Both the position numbers and the translations under genes were made by a program. From Taenia hydatigena (lineage: Eukaryota; Platyhelminthes; Cestoda; Cyclophyllidea; Taeniidae), in assembly GCA_036345935.2 (NCBI GenBank), contig JADWOT020000008.1, positions 12,583,733 to 12,647,732 of the forward strand: a stretch of DNA of 64,000 bases, written 5' to 3'. Positions 34,535-47,387 of the stretch are shown here, piece after piece. Under the pieces are notes generated by a model, which searched no databases, was not told the DNA's origin, and saw nothing but the letters and a program-made list of their open reading frames with translations. Every line of letters starts with the position of its first letter. Position 1 is the stretch's first letter.

Positions 34535-37500
34535 AGTTAAAGTGGTTGACTTATCATTGCTTTTGCACATTATGTTGATTGATCCACAAGTTCATGTCCC
34601 CTCCGTTTGTTTGACGTTCCTTGTGGCATAACTTTAAAAGGATTAATTGTAAGCCAATTTTTTTTTGTGGCCATCCTTAGTACATCGTGACCTACGTAGC
34701 GGTATCACTTTTAGGCATTTGCATTCCATTTGACGAAGCGGGATGGGATTTCAGGGTACTGACACGTCACAATTCCTGTGGGAGAGCTAAATATTGTTAG
34801 GTGGCTGAAGTCTCTTCCTGACATTAGGCCCACTTCACTTCGTCCCTTTTTATTTCTGCCGATTCACGCTGTGGTCTATATGAGTTGATAATTGCCACAT
34901 TGTTAATAACAGGTTTTCAGGACAAGTGAGTCATGCATCTACTCGAAACGACTTCTTCCGACCTGCCTGAATGACACCTTTTACCAGAGGATAGTTATGA
35001 CAGATAGGGCCGTCACGTAGGCATCAACTCCCAAAAGTCACTTAGCTCCTTCAGAAACTTTATGGTATGACAAATAGTTTTTTCGTAATTAACAAAGGTC
35101 CATCAAGCTAACTAGATATCTGTGTCAATTGCAACCTGTACTACAAGATCTACGTCATGAGTTAAACGCTTTGATTCCTTGAACTGGGTGCGTAGAAAGG
35201 AATCCTGCAAGCATTCTTGCATGGATTCTTATCATCCCTTCTGCCCACTCAGCATCCATCTCGTAAATCTCTTTATGCGATAATGGCCACCAAAGACTAA
35301 GTGTATCTCTTGTGCCTGTAATGCTTCATCCAACTCTCCAATGCGCTTCATCAAATCCACAAATAAAAGTGTCTATTTTGGTGGCAGATCATCAAAAGCT
35401 TGTAACCAACTGCATGCAGTGAGAATCTCATCTGCTTTAAATAAGGAGGAAGGCACAGTGTTGGATTTAGTTCGCTTATGTAGCATCTGAGTTATTATTT
35501 TATGACGTCTCATGTAAATTATGCCTCGCATCGTTGGTTATTTAGCCTTGATATCGAAATTGATTAAACTTTACGGAAGAACTTGCCATAATGCATCACA
35601 TGTAATGGCATGCCATTCTATTAGCTCCGCTGCCAACGTCAAGAAGGAGGGCTTATCGAGGTCACATCTATTTTGACATCTTCCAAAAACCTGGATTTTG
35701 CTGTCCGGTAAGAATGAGTGTGGATGTGGACTACCCGAAACGTTTATCAAAAAATTTATCAAAAGTGGGAAATCATGACACTCTCCGGAGGGACTCAGTA
35801 CTACCCTGTGTTACAAGGAGATTAAATTAACCTAGGCTAACGGCTAAGCAGTGCTGAAAGAGAATGTAAAAATGAAGAATTAAACTTGATGCTACTTTGC
35901 ATTTATACTCCTAGTCAATTTTTGAATGTGGTTACAGAGGTAGTGACAGGCGTATTCAGTGAAGCCTACTAGAAGCTCCATTGTCGATGGCTTCGAATTT
36001 TTTCCCTAAAGCATTTCAGATCATCGTTTATGCTTTTGTCGAAATGAATTTCAGGGCACTAATCATAAGAAGTAGTAAAATTTTAAAGGATTGCAAATAT
36101 CATACTTTACTCCTTTGGTTGCCACAGTACTTTGGCAGCATTCAAGTGGTCTGTGAAAGCCCTGTAGGTTTCGATCGCCTCTCTTATAGACAAGCAGAAG
36201 ACGTGGCAGTTTAGTTGTATAGGTGGTGACTGAAACTATCCATGGCAGTAAAGACTAGTTTATGGAAGCAGACTTATCTCTCTTATCCTCTCCGCGGTGC
36301 ATAGGATGGCGCGTGGGAACCTGCCAGGGCAGATACCGACTGAGGCGCCGGTCGGTTATTCACCCCTACTCCTGAATGTTTGGACTGCAGAGCCTCAACT
36401 TATGCCTGATACATCGGCCATACAATCCTAACGATTCCTATATGCCGCAGTCTTCATTGTGCCCGTAAATTAGAAAAGCAAATTCACATTCACCATTGTA
36501 TGATGAATTTAGCAGAGCAAGTGAATTGAGGCTTAAGTTGTTAGCAAGGGTGTTATTCCTCAAATTACATGGCTTACGTGCGTTGACAGGATTCTGTAAA
36601 GTTTCATCGAAGAAGCGTATTTGATTACTAGGGTTAGCCTTGGTGATGGGCTTAGTCTAGCTACACGATAATGGTCTGAAAGGATTGTGTGTGCTGTAGA
36701 TGGCACATCATGCGAAGAAGCACAAAAGCCCGGTACCACTACCGACACCTAGGCACTGCCCTTGTCCTCAAAGCACTAATGTGCGTGATGCGAATTGTGA
36801 GTGAAATTTGAGGAACCAATTCCTCCCCGAGTATGTGACTTGGCAGCATCGAAACCATAGCAAAGAGAAAAGAGGGAACAAAGGCAGAGCATCGCATCAA
36901 AAGTATGAGAACCCACCAGCTGAAAAACAGCTATCAGTCCGCTACAAAATGGGTGTGACAAGTGAAAATGTTAAAGCCAAATACCTAAAACAGTACTGCA
37001 AGTCTTAAAATGATTATTCGTTAAAAAAAATGATTGCTATCATCTACGAAACCGATTTACTGACCTGTTTGGTGGTTCAAAGTGCATTTTAAAAATGGCA
37101 AAGAACGCCTTCTTAAGACTCGTGAGGGATTTTCAACAAACAGTTGATTTTACAATTCTCATCGTGTTTGACAAATCTATTATTAATTCCCTTTACTAGC
37201 AGCCTAAAATGACGGGAGCGCCCAAGGAAATGCCATATTAGTTTTTTCCGGAGTGGTAATGGCCTGAACTCGACAATAAATGTTTCAAAAGTGACATGAC
37301 CAGTAAGTGACGCTGGTTCGGTGAAACGGTATGAAGCCCCCTAGAAAGGTTTCAGTGTGTGATGGAGAAAAATTTTGCATCGAAATTGGTCAGCTTGTAT
37401 TTGAATTCTAGATACCACACATCAGTCCAGCCTTCGAGGCGTGGCTACGACTAAGTGTTGCTACCCGGAAGCAGAGGACATGATGAAGTGTGGAACTTCG

Positions 37501-40500
37501 CTGTGATAAAACCAGAATCGGGAAGTATTTGATTCATACTTACAAAATAGTTTCTTGCCGGAGTTATAAACTTGGACAGAGCTCCGGCGTTAATTTGAGC
37601 ACGCTCCCTGACATACACAACTTAAGCATCCAAAGGCGCATTTACCTATCGTCGCAGAATGTTTACGCACAATTATTCACACTTGAGAATGTTTAACTTC
37701 GTTTTGAATTGATTGACGTTATAAAGCAAACCAACACTTGAGGAAGTTGAGTGAAAACATTTTAAATACATCCAGTCCAGAAGGATGGTTTAAAGGCGTT
37801 AAAAAAATCGATAAATAGAAACATATTTATGAATAGTTTTTTAACCATTTGCAATAATTCTCGGTCATGTCAACACATGACTACGGTATCTGAATCACAC
37901 GCGATGACGTACCACAGACGCTGCTGTGGTAACAACTAAAACACTTTTCCGATTTAAAACTATAAATTTTGCGTGTCATGAATTGATGGAACTGTGCAAA
38001 AGCAAATGCCATTTGATTGACATACCCATTGACACATTTGGATGCATTTTCGGCTGCCTCGTCTGCCCGCCGTGACGGAGTCATTTGTTCGTTTATTTAA
38101 CCCCTTTTAACGAAAACCGTCTTTTTGATTCTCGTACGTGTTTGCTATCAAATATAAAAGTCATTTGTTCGCACTTTCACTCGGTTATCCAGTCTAATCT
38201 CAACGCCAAGGCGCAGACAGAAGTGGCTGCGTCTCAAAAATCCATCGATTAATCGATATGCCGGATGACGCACATTAGCAGCACAACTCGAGGAGCGCAC
38301 ATTTGAAATACACGGTGCACATGGCGAAAAATGTAAGAGGCAGTATCTCTCTCCCATTGTGCAAACAAGGCCTTCTGACATTTCTTCGAATCGCCTCAAA
38401 CCACTTTATTTTACCTCAATGCCATTTGAGGAACAGTCACTCTCGCCTCAAAACTACATCAATCGTATGAGAAAATTTTGTCTTTCGTAAGACGATGCCA
38501 GTTTTATGCGATTGCATTTTCCTGCATAAAAAAAGTCCTATAACTCACATAAGTGTAGCCAGTCCCTTGCTCCTTTCCCTTCTATCTTCACGTGGATCAG
38601 TGCGTGCGTGCGTGTGTGTATGTGTGTGCATGCGCTTAGCATAAAAAGGCAGAGGAGCTGTGAGAAATGGAAGTGGGGGTTTAAAACAGTGGCGCTTTAT
38701 AGGGGACAAAGGGTAAAATTTCAGCCGAAACACGCATTAGTCCAATATACGCCAGTGTGTGTCTTTAATGCTTAGAGGAAGCAGTAGTCTAAGTTCACTC
38801 CTTCTATTTCCATCGCGCACAAATCATTGCACTCATCTGCGGCATCTTATGAATTTTAAAGGCGTGTTAAAAGTTTATTCTGCTAATTCCGGTGTTCAAG
38901 GAGCAGATTTGATCGACGCCTTCAAAAGAATTTCCCATGGACCTTGAATCCGATCGATCGGGACAGAAACCTAATATTTAGCCAGTTCAGGGTAACCATG
39001 ATTTCGAAGTGGGATTTTTTGCATTAGTTCCCAAGTAATATCAAAAACTTGTCACCGACTATCCTATAAATATCTTAGAAACATGCTCTCTTATTGACAT
39101 AATCGATGCTGAAGTGATGCGTCTTGTGGCAGCCACTCAATGTTGTGCCGTATCGGTTTGATGTTTTGTGAGATGCATGGCTTACATCAAGGTGATTTCA
39201 TCATCTGAGGCAGGCTTACCCACCCATCTGCGATAAAAGTGATGGCATGATCAGAAGGAGCTTTGGAATTTTGGCAGTTATTTCGGCCATCCCGCTTAAA
39301 AAATAAATTTAATCACTGAAGACCTTACGGTAACTACTCCACTTTTCCTTTGACGAAATAGTTTATCTCTGGAGTAGATTGTGAGAACTCAAAGTTATCA
39401 TGAGCTTAACTTCTCATTCAAGAGCTAGTTTTTGTTAGAAATCTTATCGAAAAGGCGACACAGCAAAGAGGTTTCATGCTAGAAATCAATGTAGCCAACT
39501 AAGAGGCTCATCCTTATCATGGACCATTAACTGTCAGGCTGGATGGACCCTTTTTAAGTCGTCACTTCGCGTGTGTACAATTTGAGGCCGATCGCGGACC
39601 GCCTTCCCAAGGTTATATTTAACTTAAAGTACTTTAATTGTCAGCACTTTAGAATCGATCACAACATTATGGAAAAAATGGATTTATATTTGCCTGGACA
39701 AGTCCGAGTGTACGTACTTTAATGTTCCCATTACTCTAATTCCCAGGTGATTAAACTTGGTAACGAAGTTACGGAAGATTATTATGTGAATGTTAATGGT
39801 GCTTCGACATAAAAATAAATTGGGGCGCTGTAATTAATGCTAAAGTGGAATGAAACCTCCAATGAAATTCATAATGTAAACCTTGGGCAAGCGGTTATTT
39901 GTCACTTAAATTCATGGTTTCCATATGTTATCTTTAGCACATTTCACTTTTTTATATAAAAGGGTAGAAGTAAAAGGTAAAAGCTGTAATCTGGTAATGA
40001 TTGAAGAGAATTGAAAGACGGTACTCTCTAGGTCGAGCCGAAACGTTCACGGTTTGGAGCTCCAACCATTGACTTTTCGCGCGCTGTGATCGTGTCCTCG
40101 CGTTGTCCGCGTAAACGACTTGAATACCTCGGAACTAAAACCACACTTGAATGTTCCGCGTCGGCACTAAAATAAGGCAAATAAATCATATTATAGTTCA
40201 AAACGCTTACACATCCTCTGCACTTTGTGTGGAAATTTGGCCACTTTTGCGCCTAACTCTCTTCAACCCATTATTCAAAGCTGTCGATAGCTTTCTGTTA
40301 GACCTTGGAAACTCCTATTCCGAACCTTCAAAACAGACTAGGGGATTATTTTAAGAGCTTAAACCGCTTACTTTGCTAGCTTTACTGTAAAATCTAACTG
40401 ACTCTCGTCTGTGATTTGACAAGCTTGAGAACTCCCATTGATTGAATATCTTCTCAAAGTAGATCATTTAACAAAGGCTATAAAGGTCAAATTTTAATGG

Positions 40501-43500
40501 CGACATGTGTCCTACCGAGAGCATGTGGTAGGAGCGCTGATAGCTTAGGTCACATGTTTCCCTCACTTTTTAAACAACCTTACCCAAACGCCTGCATCCA
40601 ATTTCAAGGCGTGTGATCTGGACGCCTGAATTCTATTTTATTAACAGCACTTTTTAACACAAAGTAAGGATTATTCGAAAATGAGGGATGTTTTTACTCT
40701 ACAGCATAAAAGTTTCCTTAGACGCTCACCATGCACAGAAGAGGGTTCCAATTTTAGTCGGGGAAAGTAAGAACGTAGAGGAAAGTCTATCCCAATGCCA
40801 CGTGAGTGGGCGTGCGTCTAAACTATTTCGGGCCATTCCTCAGTGTTCGTGGGCGGAGAAATGGCTTATTTTGGCTCTTCCAAACCAGACATTCAGCATA
40901 ACCAGATTCCTGCCAAATTTTCGCCAAGTCTGCCTTGCGGAATTGCTGCCAACTATCAGCGCATCTAATTTATGCTTTTAGAGACTACCTACCTGCCCCA
41001 AATCGCTCGAAATCTCAAGTTGCCATTTTACCAGGGCGAAACTCTTTAAGTTCACAGAAAATTGAAACAAAAGCTGCGATAAGTAAATCTCTTGCTCCTA
41101 TTATTGTCCCCATAAATGTCAAAGTCGACTCTATTTATGGAAAGCATTCCATCCAATTTCAAATGGTGTTCTGCACCTAATATGGCTGCGCATCAAAGAG
41201 CAGATTACATTAATATATTTGTATTCCACCTTTTTCCATGTAGCTAAAAATGAGTACGATTATTTGAATTACAGCCCCTCTTGGAAAAGCAAAGTATTCA
41301 AGATAGTGGGTTCTGGTCACGGAGTCATTCTCTCTGCATTTGTGTCTGCCTCCTTGTAATTACTTGCGTTTGATTAGTGGAGAGTAGAACGATGATTCCT
41401 TTCCATCCCAATGATGATGATTTTGTGTTAATTAAAGCAGAGTGCTTTTGTGGAATCTCGTAGCGCTCTAGATAGGAGCGCCTTTAATGAGTAATTATGC
41501 GCCGTGTGGGGCAACGCAAATGTCACCTATCACAGCCAGTATGCTAGTGTCATAATACAATTACCATGCTGACACGCATTAACTCAGCCAACCTATATCA
41601 AACAGTAAGTAAAAGGAAGTTTTGAGGGAATAGTTGAACGCCTTTCAGAAGAAATGGATCGGATTGGTTAGTTTTGCAAAATCTACACACCGACAAAGGC
41701 ACATTTGTATCCATTTCGCTGGTCTCTTGGCTTAGCTCAAAGTCGCTCTTATTTAATTGGGATAAAAGCATATTCCTCTGATTTATGTATTTGAGCAAGT
41801 GCTACTACTAATTTGTACAATTGGTGAAGTGTATCTGTAATACTTATGTTCTTGAAATGTGCTTTGTAGGCCAAAAGCGGGAGGACAATTTTAACCTGGT
41901 TGTAGAGTCGTATGGTGACTCTCCGGAGGTCGACCTATCTCCGTCTTGAACTCTCTTACATTATTATTCTATATCTGCCCTTGACATATACTAAAGATGT
42001 CTAAGAGTATTCAGCCTTCTAATAGTAAGGGCGGAAGAAGGGAAGAGGAGGAAGGGGAAGGACCGTCCACGGTAGCTGTATATCAACGAAAAACTCAAAA
42101 ACAATGGTGCACTGTGTAAATTATTGAAAAAGATGGGGTGGCTGGATGGTTGATAAGAAGGATAATGCCAACACGGAAGCACACCCATCTCTTAACGTCA
42201 CAGCAATAAGAGTACTCAAGTTAATATCCTGGCCATGAATTATTCTCTGGTAGGTAAAAGTACATCATGAATCGTTTGAGAAATGCGTAGTTTTGGTCTG
42301 TTTTACGCATTTGAGTGGGTGGTTTCGGTGAACTGGAGCATTATTCATGTAATTCTCATCAATTTTTAGCAAAAATCCCATTTTAAGTAACTCAATTAGC
42401 ACACTGTTGCAATAGAGTACCGGGCTTTATTGTAGAGCCGTCTTCATTTTGTTTTGATGGTTACGAAGATGAATGAGTGGGTTGTTTGATTCGGGGTAAG
42501 TAAATGAATGGACAAATAGATAAATGATTTGTTGGCTCCTAGCCAATTCGTGACCCCTTAGTCTGGCTGTGTTAGTCACACCAGATACTCACCCACCTTT
42601 AACAGACCAATCCTGATCCTTGCAGGTGCAATGCATAACGATTTTACTACAGTTGTGGTCCATTTTCTGGCCTTGCACCAGCATCACATCCCACCACTGT
42701 GTTTAAAGTCACCTGCATGCTCGTAGAAAGACAGACTATGTAGCACCGGCAAGGGCTGGCACCCGTGCCAACAGACACACCACCGCCCACGCACTCATTC
42801 GCCCCACTGCTACTCGCACACACACGTGTGCACACGCACAGAGCAGTTGTTGCCTAACTAAGTACATGTCCCTTCCCTTCCCTTCCCACACTCACCCCTA
42901 CCCCCGCCCCCACACCCACTTCTCCTGGACTTAAGTGACTCTTTCGCCTCTGTGCGGGGTGATGCTGCTGCATGCAGGGCGTGGCTCCACCGGCTTCACG
43001 TCACCGAATCGTCGCAAAAGTGGAGAGAATTATTTAACAGCCACAGAGAGAGAATTGTGGCTGTGTGCTCTTCCACTCACAACATAGGGCGTCGCTTATT
43101 CTTACTCTCACTCCAATTTCGTCACAGCAAAATATGTGTGCAGAGTTTGAATCATTGAAAGATGACGTAGAAGGATTTTTATGCCATCGTCAATGTAACC
43201 TGCAAATATTTATGGGTTTGATGACTGACGTTAATTCTGACGAATTCCCTTGATTTTTTTATCCGAGTTGAAGCAATATTCTAGCAAGATCAAATGCCAC
43301 TGACCAGTATGCAAAAAAAATTTCCTTATTTTACAAATATGGTTAAAAAGCAAACTTTTAACAACGTCTGCACAAGCCGAATCAAAGTGAGTGACACGGG
43401 ACACTTAAACATACCTCTGCCAGGAACAGTTGTTGAAACCGAGAGAATCTAGCCAAAAGCCCATTCTACTCAATCCACCTTTTAAAATGAAGGTTTACAA

Positions 43501-43591
43501 GTCTAGCAAGAAACATTAAGTTAAAGTATTTAATTAAAAGATCTTATTGGTGTGATAAGTTGATAGAAATAAGTACAAGGCCCGAAAGACT
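34535..43591. other. Long stretch without a recognised gene
   Basis: It contains a TG-rich patch at about 38595-38635, a dispersed repeat at 41855, a CCCTT run at about 42870, CA-rich sequence at 42810-42840, and a GC-rich patch at 36290-36360. Open frames are short and without domains. Confidence 0.45.
41855..41931 (+). repeat. Dispersed repeat, partner of 11531-11597
   Basis: It is the inverted counterpart of the copy upstream of the TM7SF3 homologue. Shared blocks are AAATGTGCTTTGTAGG, GCGGGAGGA, AATTTTAACCTGGT and GTAGAG. Confidence 0.75.
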
Positions 43592-43617
43592 CACTGGAAG
43601 TGACACGCAGAATATAA

Positions 43618-44217
43618 GGCAGTCTACTATGTTTTCCAGAGTATTCTCCAATAAGTGAGACCGTCGTTATAACATCCACCACCACAATCCACAGTTCCCT
43701 CTCAACGAGACGAACTTCCAATTTCCACTCACTTCAGAATGCTCAGCTTCAGTGGGTCACAAAAAAGCCAACCAAACCATCTCGCAACCTGCCCTCGCTC
43801 TATTCCTCAACCGTCTTTTTAGCAAACAATCCAACTAACTGCCATGAACAGTGCCTTCTCGTTGTGGTCGTGAGGGCGGTGAGGAAACACCGCTACATCA
43901 TGCAAACTATGCGGTGTTGGTTGACTTCAGTCGATTGTCATTTCGGTTCTCTCGATTGTCTTCTGACCCCACTTGCCCCACTTGTATGCCTCGTGTCACC
44001 AGCTGTCGGTCGAACATGGGCAATGCTTTCCGAATTTATCAGCTTCGCAAACGGCATGGAGGCTCTGGTTGAAGAGTCAGCTGCAACTACAGAGGCTTTC
44101 AGCAACGTCTGTTGTGCGGTTCTAGAGAAGGTGTGCTGTGCCACCGCAATACGTACCATCCAGAAACGGTTCCACAGGTCTGATTGTGGAGGCAAGCGTG
44201 TGAAGAGGTCTCGTTAG
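43618..44217 (+). CDS. Conserved open frame in duplicated unit, copy 2 (unknown product)
   Basis: This is the counterpart of 33044-33643. The ATG at 43864 gives 117 residues with the same basic C-terminus. It is intact, like copy 1. No domain is recognised. Confidence 0.3.
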   Translation, partial: GSLLCFPEYSPISETVVITSTTTIHSSLSTRRTSNFHSLQNAQLQWVTKKPTKPSRNLPSLYSSTVFLANNPTNCHEQCLLVVVVRAVRKHRYIMQTMRCWLTSVDCHFGSLDCLLTPLAPLVCLVSPAVGRTWAMLSEFISFANGMEALVEESAATTEAFSNVCCAVLEKVCCATAIRTIQKRFHRSDCGGKRVKRSR

Positions 44218-44352
44218 TGCCTCACGTGAGCAGTGGAACAAGTCATCACTTCACTTCTTCCAGCGCCTCGAAATGAGAGTGAGCGATGCATTTGGACTAC
44301 TCGCTATCTCAGCTGTGGTAAGTAACGGCTACTCTACTGCACGATCGGATCA

Positions 44353-44706
44353 ATGGACAGACGATTGGCAGTTGTCAATGACCAACCAACTTACCATTCC
44401 ATATACGCACACTTCGAGGGTATGACGTCATTGTCATTGGATCAGTTCCTCTTCTCTCTGTCCCATTTGGGACGGAGCGCAGAAGCAACGGTACACTTGC
44501 TCAAGGTGCCACAACCACGACTCTGGCTTATTCACTTCATTTGTCCACTCAGACGTCTAACAGGATGCAACTGGAGGGTGTGCGAGGAGTCTTCTTTGCG
44601 AATAGTCAGAATGGCCGACGGAGGTGTGAGTGGGCTACAAGTGGCACTTCAGCATAACGATGCAAGACTCCGTAGCACTTACCGTCAAAAATCGTGGTGG
44701 AGATAA
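44353..44706 (+). CDS. Second open frame in duplicated unit, copy 2 (unknown product)
   Basis: The 117-residue frame matches 33779-34132, with Thr to Ile and His to Arg changes noticed. No domain is recognised, and coding status is doubtful. Confidence 0.2.
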   Translation: MDRRLAVVNDQPTYHSIYAHFEGMTSLSLDQFLFSLSHLGRSAEATVHLLKVPQPRLWLIHFICPLRRLTGCNWRVCEESSLRIVRMADGGVSGLQVALQHNDARLRSTYRQKSWWR

Positions 44707-44942
44707 GATTTGCAATGTAGGGTGGGAGGGAGGGAGGGAGGGATGTTAGATGGTGACACCATCCCACGTCACCTTGCGTGCTCCTCCGATGATAGCATCT
44801 TTACTTGACTTGACACTGACACTGGTAGTGGGCATGAGATGGATGATCATGTGAGAAGCAGAGTGGACATTTAGTGGTTGGAAGTGAGATCAAGAGGGAG
44901 GATGGCAGGGTTCGACTGCATGCTTTCAGAGGCAAGGCTTTT

Positions 44943-46956
44943 CGTAAAGTACTAGACGAGGGGTAATTATGGCGCAAATTATCTGAAACTAATGGCTTTT
45001 TGAAATACCTCTTTCTAAAACTATTCAATCCTTCGTTTTCAAACGGGCATGAACTTGTTTGACTCCCTATCCGCGTTTTGGAATCACCTATATAATGGTG
45101 TGATTCGTTAAGTAAAATTCTTCTGATTTTTGTTTTATAGAAGCATTTAATTTAGATTTCAGGATGGTGGTTATTTTTTGTAGTCTTTGGGCTTGTGCTA
45201 TGATGTGACTTTTAGCTTAGCAAGAAGACTAGGCATCAGCAATACCACCCACCTTGCTCATGCTTTCATGCTGACACCTCCGCATTCATTCAGTCAGTGT
45301 GAACACAAAATTGTAATCACCTCCGTGGGTAGTGCTTAGGACTTGACCATTCCTCTGAAAGAGCATGTGCTTCACCTCGAAGGACAAAGGGGTTGACGTC
45401 CGAATGAATGAGTGAACTTTTTGCTAGAATGTCATTTTATCGCCAACCATGAACATGTAGTGCCCTCGTGGTCACCCTATTTGGCGTTTACTTACGCGGC
45501 TCTTAAATCGTCGCGGTTTCAGTGGCGTGGTCTCCCAGATAGTCTGCGGCTCAGTAATAAGCCCTCTTCCTTACTGATAGGGTTCATTATGAATTCCTTC
45601 TGTGGCATGTAAAGTTAAACAAAAAAGTTAAAAGAAAACCATTTTTCGGATTAATATACTTAACAAATAACTTTTGGTTGTAGTAACGGGGCTATATGAA
45701 ATTTTGCGGAGTAATATACGTCCTCGCTCTTGCATCGCCACCAAGATATTAGGGAGGAGTCCGATTAGGTTCAATTCGGAATAAGCTTGATTGTAGGCCT
45801 AACGTCGAAGAGTCTTCGCTAAGCAGTCCTATGCGCTAAAATATCTCCCAAAAATCCAAAGAATAGGTGTGGTCTGACGAATTTACTTACATAATACTAA
45901 TCTTATTTCTCTGACGTAGTTGGTATCTTACGAATCGTGTATTAAGACAGATAGTTAAGCAGGAGAAATCGGTGCACAAGTGCCTTTGAAGGAACTAAGA
46001 AATTTGTGTATCTAGTTGGATCATTTGGTACTACTATTGAGGTAGTTGGGTCCCATCGACCCATTGCTACTGATTGATGGTGAAAATCAACCTTTCAAGA
46101 GATTAGATTACTAGTTTCTGTGGGCCACTTTACTGATTAAGCTTTATCTCGGTGGGACAAGCGCCCCTACTGGACGAATGTCCACGAGCAACTAACCCTG
46201 TGGATTTTTAAATGCTACGTGGGAGGAGAAAATTTTGGCACGATGAACTCGTCCTTCCTACATTTCAGACGGTAGTGGTGGGACAGCACGCCATCATTGG
46301 CAAAAGGATGGAGTTGGTATAAATGATAAGGTATTTTTGGATCATGTATATGGCTCGCATAAATATGGACCGAAAATAAACATCAAATTATAACCCAACC
46401 GTCTAAAATGCTATCATGACCACATCCAGAAGGAAAATGAGCTAAACTGTTAATTAGATGGTTTCAAAAAATATTCATTTGGTAAATATAAGGTAGTAAA
46501 CACCAAGGAATTGTAGCGCGCAAGTAAATTTTTAATGAAGGCCCAATTTTCCAGGATTTGAATAAGCAACATCCACCCAAGACAGATGGTCGATTTAAGT
46601 TCCAGCTTTGGAAACCAGATTTTAGGAGCGATTTGTAAAGGACGAGTCCAACCGTTATCTACAAAAGGACTGGGAGGCTAAGACGTAAGAACGATCCTTA
46701 CAGACTGAAGAGTTCACGTACGAGACGTCAAATTTCCGCAGCCAATTTCTCTTTTAAATGGCGTGACCGGCACCCTCCGAGGTCATTCTTATGATTTTAT
46801 CGTAAAATCTATTTATTTGATATTCAACAGGCCACAAGACAGGACCAAGGATAATGTGTTGAAATTACATTCCAGGGAGAATGCTGCCTTTTAGTGGAAG
46901 TACAACAAATTGGGTTTCTGAATTTGTTTATTCCACAAAGGCGATGTTTCTCTAAG
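44943..46956. other. No gene recognised
   Basis: AT-rich sequence with short frames. Upstream exons of the candidate gene ending at 47376 could lie here but were not identified. Confidence 0.4.
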
Positions 46957-47376
46957 GTATCAGCTACAGACCAAGTCTTCAATGCCTTTGTGCGGGCCCG
47001 AGTCGCCTACACTTCGTCGAGTTCAGGTAAGAGCCTCAGAGGAACTGTCTATATTACCAACGCGAAGAGGAAAGCAAAGAGGGTAAGCTCAGTGTGTGCA
47101 CACCTGTCTGCTGGCTCGTAGGGAGGAGAGATTGCCGAAGCTGGTGTCGGTGATAATAGGTGTTATTAAGACACTTAATTGACCTTGGCCTTTGAGTGGT
47201 TATCAGTAACCTTGGGGTGCACCCCTACTTCACGTGAGCCAATCAGGAGGCAGGCACTAGAGCACGATTCTCTAGAATTTTCCGAGCTTTTCAACCAGGT
47301 GGAACTCATGGAAGATCGCATTGGAAAGCATTTCAGGGATAGCAGGCATCTTCACCACTTCCTCAAATGGAAGTGA
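46957..47376 (+). CDS. Possible 3' end of an unidentified gene (two exons)
   Basis: Exon-like stretch 46957-47026 follows an acceptor TCTCTAAG, reads VSATDQVFNAFVRARVAYTS and ends at a donor TTCAG|GTAAGA in phase 1. The stretch 47207-47376 follows GGTTATCAG, joins in the same phase, and reads REPIRRQALEHDSLEF, then NQVELMEDRIGKHFRDS, to a TGA. An AATAAA lies 6 nt after the stop. Both pieces are more GC-rich than their surroundings. The phase match and the polyadenylation signal support a terminal exon pair. The protein family is not recognised and upstream exons were not found. Confidence 0.35.
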
Positions 47377-47381
47377 TTAAC

Positions 47382-47387
47382 AATAAA
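47382..47387 (+). terminator. Possible polyadenylation signal AATAAA
   Basis: It lies 6 nt after the stop of the candidate terminal exon, in the sequence TTAACAATAAAAAG. This would imply a very short 3' UTR. Confidence 0.35.

Larger units (their letters stand above)
43592..44942 (+). repeat. Long direct duplication, copy 2 (1351 bp)
   Basis: It is the partner of 33018-34534. It is 166 bp shorter, almost all of which is explained by the short GGGA tract. The two open frames of copy 1 are preserved at 43618-44217 and 44353-44706, and the GTAAGT donor-like site is also kept. Confidence 0.97.
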
